Source: Oscillospiraceae bacterium
GTDB taxonomy: Bacteria > Bacillota > Clostridia > Oscillospirales > Oscillospiraceae
Reading direction: 5' to 3'
Assembly: GCA_016296235.1 (NCBI GenBank)
Contig: JAEDJR010000018.1
Coordinates: 1-18,490, forward strand
Length of the DNA: 18,490 nt
This document shows positions 16,799-18,490 of this stretch, piece after piece (positions within the stretch are counted from its first letter, which is position 1; the number at the start of each line of letters is the position of its first letter). The translations under genes were made by a program, and so were the position numbers. The notes below the pieces were generated by a model. The model saw nothing but the letters and a program-made list of their open reading frames with translations. It was not told the origin of the DNA and did not search any database.

Positions 16799-17362
16799 AT
16801 GATTTCTGTTAGTGATTTTAGAAACGGCGTCACCTTCGAAATGGACGGTAAAGTCATGCAGATCGTGGAATTCCAGCACGTCAAGCCCGGCAAGGGTGCC
16901 GCTTTCGTCCGCGTGAAGATGAAGAACGTCATCACCGGCGGCGTGACTGAAACCACCTTCAACCCCAACGACAAGTATCCCACCGCTTTCATCGAGAGAA
17001 AGAAGATGGAGTACTCCTATGCCGATGGCAACCTGTATTACTTCATGGACATGGAAACCTATGACATGATCCCCATTGACGAGTCCACCCTGGATGACAG
17101 CTTCAAGTTCGTCAAGGAGAATGATACCTGCACCGTTCTGTCCTATAAGGGCAATGTGTTCGGTGTGGAAGCTCCCAACTTTGTGGATCTGACCATCATC
17201 AAGGCGGAGCCCGGCGTCAAGGGCGATACCGCTACCAACGTTACCAAGCCCGCCACCGTGGAAACCGGCGCTGAGATCAAGGTGCCGCTGTTCATCAACG
17301 AGGGCGACCGCATCACCATCGATACCCGCACCGGCGAGTATATGGGCCGCGCAAAGGGTTAA
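16799..17362 (+). CDS. efp: Translation elongation factor P
   Basis: EF-P relieves ribosomes stalled at proline runs. The 187 residues match the usual length, with three beta-barrel domains. The tip loop of domain I reads HVKPGKGAAFVRVK with the modifiable lysine at K32. Domain II contains YADGNLYYFMDMETYD, and the closing domain has the KVPLFINEGDRITIDTRTGEYMGRA signature. No modification enzyme gene lies nearby. AGGAGG (16783-16788) is ten bases before the ATG, with AAAGGA closer. The gene has its own promoter and is followed after 35 bases by the CD1247-like gene, probably in one transcript. Confidence 0.97.
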   Translation: MISVSDFRNGVTFEMDGKVMQIVEFQHVKPGKGAAFVRVKMKNVITGGVTETTFNPNDKYPTAFIERKKMEYSYADGNLYYFMDMETYDMIPIDESTLDDSFKFVKENDTCTVLSYKGNVFGVEAPNFVDLTIIKAEPGVKGDTATNVTKPATVETGAEIKVPLFINEGDRITIDTRTGEYMGRAKG

Positions 17363-17397
17363 TTGCTTGGCTTTTGCCAGCGAAAGGAGAACACGTT

Positions 17398-17820
17398 ATG
17401 ACTCTGTCCGAAAGAACCGCTTATCTGAAGGGCCTCATGGAAGGCATGAAGCTCGACACCACCACCAACGAAGGCAAGCTGTTCCAGGCCATTGTGGATA
17501 CTCTGGATGACATGGCTCTCACGGTTTCCGATCTGGAGGATGTGGTGGACGCCGTCTGCGACGAGCTGGACAGCATCGAAGAGGATCTGGACACCATCGA
17601 GGAGTATCTCCTGGATGACGAGGACTATGACGACGAAGATGAAGACGAGGACGACGAGGATGAGGAGTATGACTTCGGCGATGACGAGACCATCTACGAA
17701 GTGAAGTGCCCCACCTGCGGCAGCGTCATCAATCTGGATGAGGAAATGCTGGACGCCGGCTCCATCGAGTGCCCCGACTGCGGCGAAGAGCTGGAGTTTG
17801 ACGTCGAGGAAGACGACTGA
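17398..17820 (+). CDS. CD1247-domain acidic zinc-ribbon protein
   Basis: A 140-residue protein of unknown function. The N-terminal part (about 1-72, LSERTAYLKGLMEGMKLD then DTLDDMALTVSDLEDVVDAV) is predicted helical and matches what I recall as the CD1247 N-terminal domain of Clostridia. Residues 73-97 are almost entirely Asp and Glu. The C-terminus is a zinc ribbon with C104-P-T-C107 and C125-P-D-C128. AAAGGAGA at 17383-17390 fixes the start at 17398; an in-frame ATG at 17374 lies upstream of that site. It follows efp closely and precedes tRNA-Ala, a context that suggests a translation or transcription accessory role, but this is inference. The acidic segment could mimic nucleic acid or bind basic ribosomal proteins. 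Confidence 0.85.
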   Translation: MTLSERTAYLKGLMEGMKLDTTTNEGKLFQAIVDTLDDMALTVSDLEDVVDAVCDELDSIEEDLDTIEEYLLDDEDYDDEDEDEDDEDEEYDFGDDETIYEVKCPTCGSVINLDEEMLDAGSIECPDCGEELEFDVEEDD

Positions 17821-17844
17821 GTCTCCGATCATAACAATTTCATC

Positions 17845-17868
17845 CGGCCTCTCCGAAATGAGAGGCCG
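17845..17868 (+). terminator. Hairpin between the CD1247-like gene and tRNA-Ala
   Basis: A perfect 9-bp GC-rich stem (17845-17853 with 17860-17868) around loop CGAAAT starts 24 bases after the stop. No T-run follows and the tRNA begins five bases later, so it may be a weak terminator, a 3' end stabiliser, or a processing signal for a joint transcript. Confidence 0.4.
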
Positions 17869-17873
17869 AACAT

Positions 17874-17949
17874 GGGCCTGTAGCTCAGCTGGGAGAGCGT
17901 TCGGTTCGCATCCGAGAGGTCGAGAGTTCGAGTCTCTTCAGGTCCACCA
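17874..17949 (+). tRNA. tRNA-Ala (anticodon CGC)
   Basis: A 76-base cloverleaf. The acceptor stem GGGCCTG pairs with CAGGTCC and contains the G3-U70 wobble pair that identifies alanine tRNAs. The D arm is GCTC/GAGC, the anticodon stem TTCGG/CCGAG has loop TTCGCAT with anticodon CGC at 17907-17909 (reads GCG), and the T arm is GAGAG/CTCTT with loop TTCGAGT. The CCA end is encoded. No good promoter is visible in the short gap upstream, so it is probably transcribed with the efp unit; a terminator follows directly. Confidence 0.95.
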
Positions 17950-17985
17950 AAAATCGACAAGCGACGATAGGAGCTTGTCGATTTT
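17950..17985 (+). terminator. Intrinsic terminator after tRNA-Ala
   Basis: A perfect 13-bp stem (17950-17962 with 17973-17985) around a ten-base loop starts on the base after the CCA end and closes in TTTT followed by ACTTATT. Confidence 0.88.
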
Positions 17986-17990
17986 ACTTA

Positions 17991-18078
17991 TTCACTCTTC
18001 ACTCTTCAATCTTCACTTTTTCTTCGGAGTCGATTTTTGGAAAGTAATAGGTAATAGTGAATAGTGAAGAAGTGATGT
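17991..18078. repeat. Opposed period-7 repeats (TTCAnnn / nnnTGAA)
   Basis: Four consecutive heptamers TTCACTC, TTCACTC, TTCAATC, TTCACTT run from 17991 to 18018. After a short spacer a second series runs in the complementary sense from 18044 (GTAATAG twice, TGAATAG, TGAAGAA, to about 18078). The two series can pair imperfectly. No coding sequence is evident here. Confidence 0.65.
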
Positions 18079-18123
18079 GTCCCTTCGGGACGATAAAAAT
18101 TATTGCGCACGATGATACAACAC

Positions 18124-18224
18124 TGTAGGGGCGACATATATGCCGCCCGAAGGGTTCCGCCCATCAGACCGGTCTGTTCAAACTGCAAGTGCCTACGGCG
18201 GGACGCATATATGCGTCCCCTACA
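18124..18224. repeat. Palindromic MITE-like element, copy B
   Basis: A 101-bp element begins TGTAGGGG and ends CCCCTACA. Its outer arms are complementary with a few small indels. Each arm has its own palindrome around CATATATG; the right-hand one (18200-18219) is a perfect 20-base palindrome. A perfect 12-base palindrome CAGACCGGTCTG (18165-18176) lies near the centre. Same plan as the element at 14184-14274 but with different inner sequence. Confidence 0.72.
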
Positions 18225-18301
18225 AGAGAATAAGTTTTTCAAAGACATGTTTTGAACCCTTCATTTGTTTGATCCATGTTATCTATACCGTTTTGAACAG
18301 C

Positions 18302-18344
18302 CAAACAGAGAATCCTATCGAAAATCGGCAGGATTTTCTGTTTG
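18302..18344. other. Strong 15-bp hairpin in non-coding DNA
   Basis: 18302-18316 pairs with 18330-18344 over 15 base pairs including one G-U, around a 13-base loop. No gene ends or starts nearby and no T-run follows on the plus strand. The segment CAGGATTTTCTG of its right arm recurs at 18377-18388. It may be a terminator for an unseen transcript, a repeat remnant or an RNA element. Confidence 0.5.
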
Positions 18345-18345
18345 T

Positions 18346-18435
18346 ATGATTCATTCTTCATTATTCATCTAAGGGACAGGATTTTCTGAATGAATCATGA
18401 ATGATGAAGCCGCTGCGCTGATGAATAATGAATAA
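18346..18435. repeat. Second cluster of opposed period-7 TTCA/TGAA repeats
   Basis: TTCA recurs at seven-base steps (18350, 18357, 18364). TGAA then recurs at seven-base steps on the other sense (18391, 18398, 18405; and 18422, 18429). Exact inverted pairs are 18346-18356 with 18388-18398 (11 bp) and 18357-18369 with 18420-18432 (13 bp), making a nested fold. The rest of the window to 18490 shows no gene. Confidence 0.65.
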
Positions 18436-18490
18436 CCGCTGCTTTTTCTTAGCAGATTTGCGAAAACCGTTCGAGTCCAATTAGCAGACA

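Noticed and set aside
18006..18248. 80-codon minus-strand frame in the last 500 bases
   Set aside because: Consists of the palindromic element and heptad repeats; no ribosome site or protein-like pattern.
18469..18480. GTTCGAGTCC resembling a tRNA T-loop, sharing GTTCGAGTC with tRNA-Ala; considered as a second tRNA or attachment site
   Set aside because: No pairing stems around it and only nine bases shared with the tRNA 3' half; no integrase seen.

Overview
The window looks like core chromosome of a moderately GC-rich Gram-positive bacterium of the class Clostridia, most likely Oscillospiraceae (Oscillibacter/Flavonifractor/Dysosmobacter-like). The grounds are gene order (plsX-rnc ... smc-ftsY; nadD-yqeK-lytR-rsfS-leuS; yqeG; pepP-efp), strong AGGAGG-type ribosome sites, consensus sigma-A promoters, a tRNA-Ala with encoded CCA, and a CD1247-type zinc-ribbon protein behind efp. 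The taxonomic placement is inference from gene content and remembered family relations; no search was run.

Layout. 1-1406 (+): 3' part of plsX, then rnc, ending in a bidirectional terminator shared with a convergent MATE transporter gene (1446-2792, -). MATE and smc diverge from a compact intergenic region with two back-to-back near-perfect sigma-A promoters. 2924-13825 (+) is a nearly gapless run: smc, ftsY, an ITPase/RdgB-type pyrophosphatase, a YhbY RNA-binding protein with a basic tail, a NadD-YqeK fusion, an LCP (LytR) ligase with a Trp/Pro/Glu-rich tail, rsfS and leuS. Several neighbours overlap by ATGA. An extended -10 promoter inside the yqeK half may give lytR-rsfS-leuS separate expression. 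rpsU (13933-14115) has its own perfect promoter, a two-hairpin leader and a strong terminator.

14170-15060 is accessory-looking. It holds a 91-bp palindromic repeat, a truncated ECF sigma-factor remnant on the minus strand that still carries an ECF-type promoter (TGTAAC-N16-CGTC), and an unrecognised 181-aa gene divergent from yqeG. yqeG and a Xaa-Pro peptidase overlap by ATGA. efp has its own promoter, followed by the CD1247-like acidic zinc-ribbon protein, a hairpin, tRNA-Ala(CGC) and a terminator.

17990-18490 has no convincing gene. It is made of period-7 TTCA-type repeats in opposing orientations, a second palindromic element of the same kind as at 14184, and a 15-bp hairpin.

Working together, the genes serve growth: membrane lipid start (PlsX), RNA processing and ribosome maturation (Rnc, YhbY, RsfS, S21), chromosome segregation (SMC), membrane targeting (FtsY), nucleotide housekeeping and NAD synthesis (RdgB, NadD/YqeK), wall polymer attachment (LCP), and translation (LeuRS, EF-P, tRNA-Ala). 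No defence island, CRISPR array or complete mobile element was seen. The least explained signals are the ECF remnant with intact promoter, the paired palindromic elements, the heptad repeats and the 181-aa orphan.
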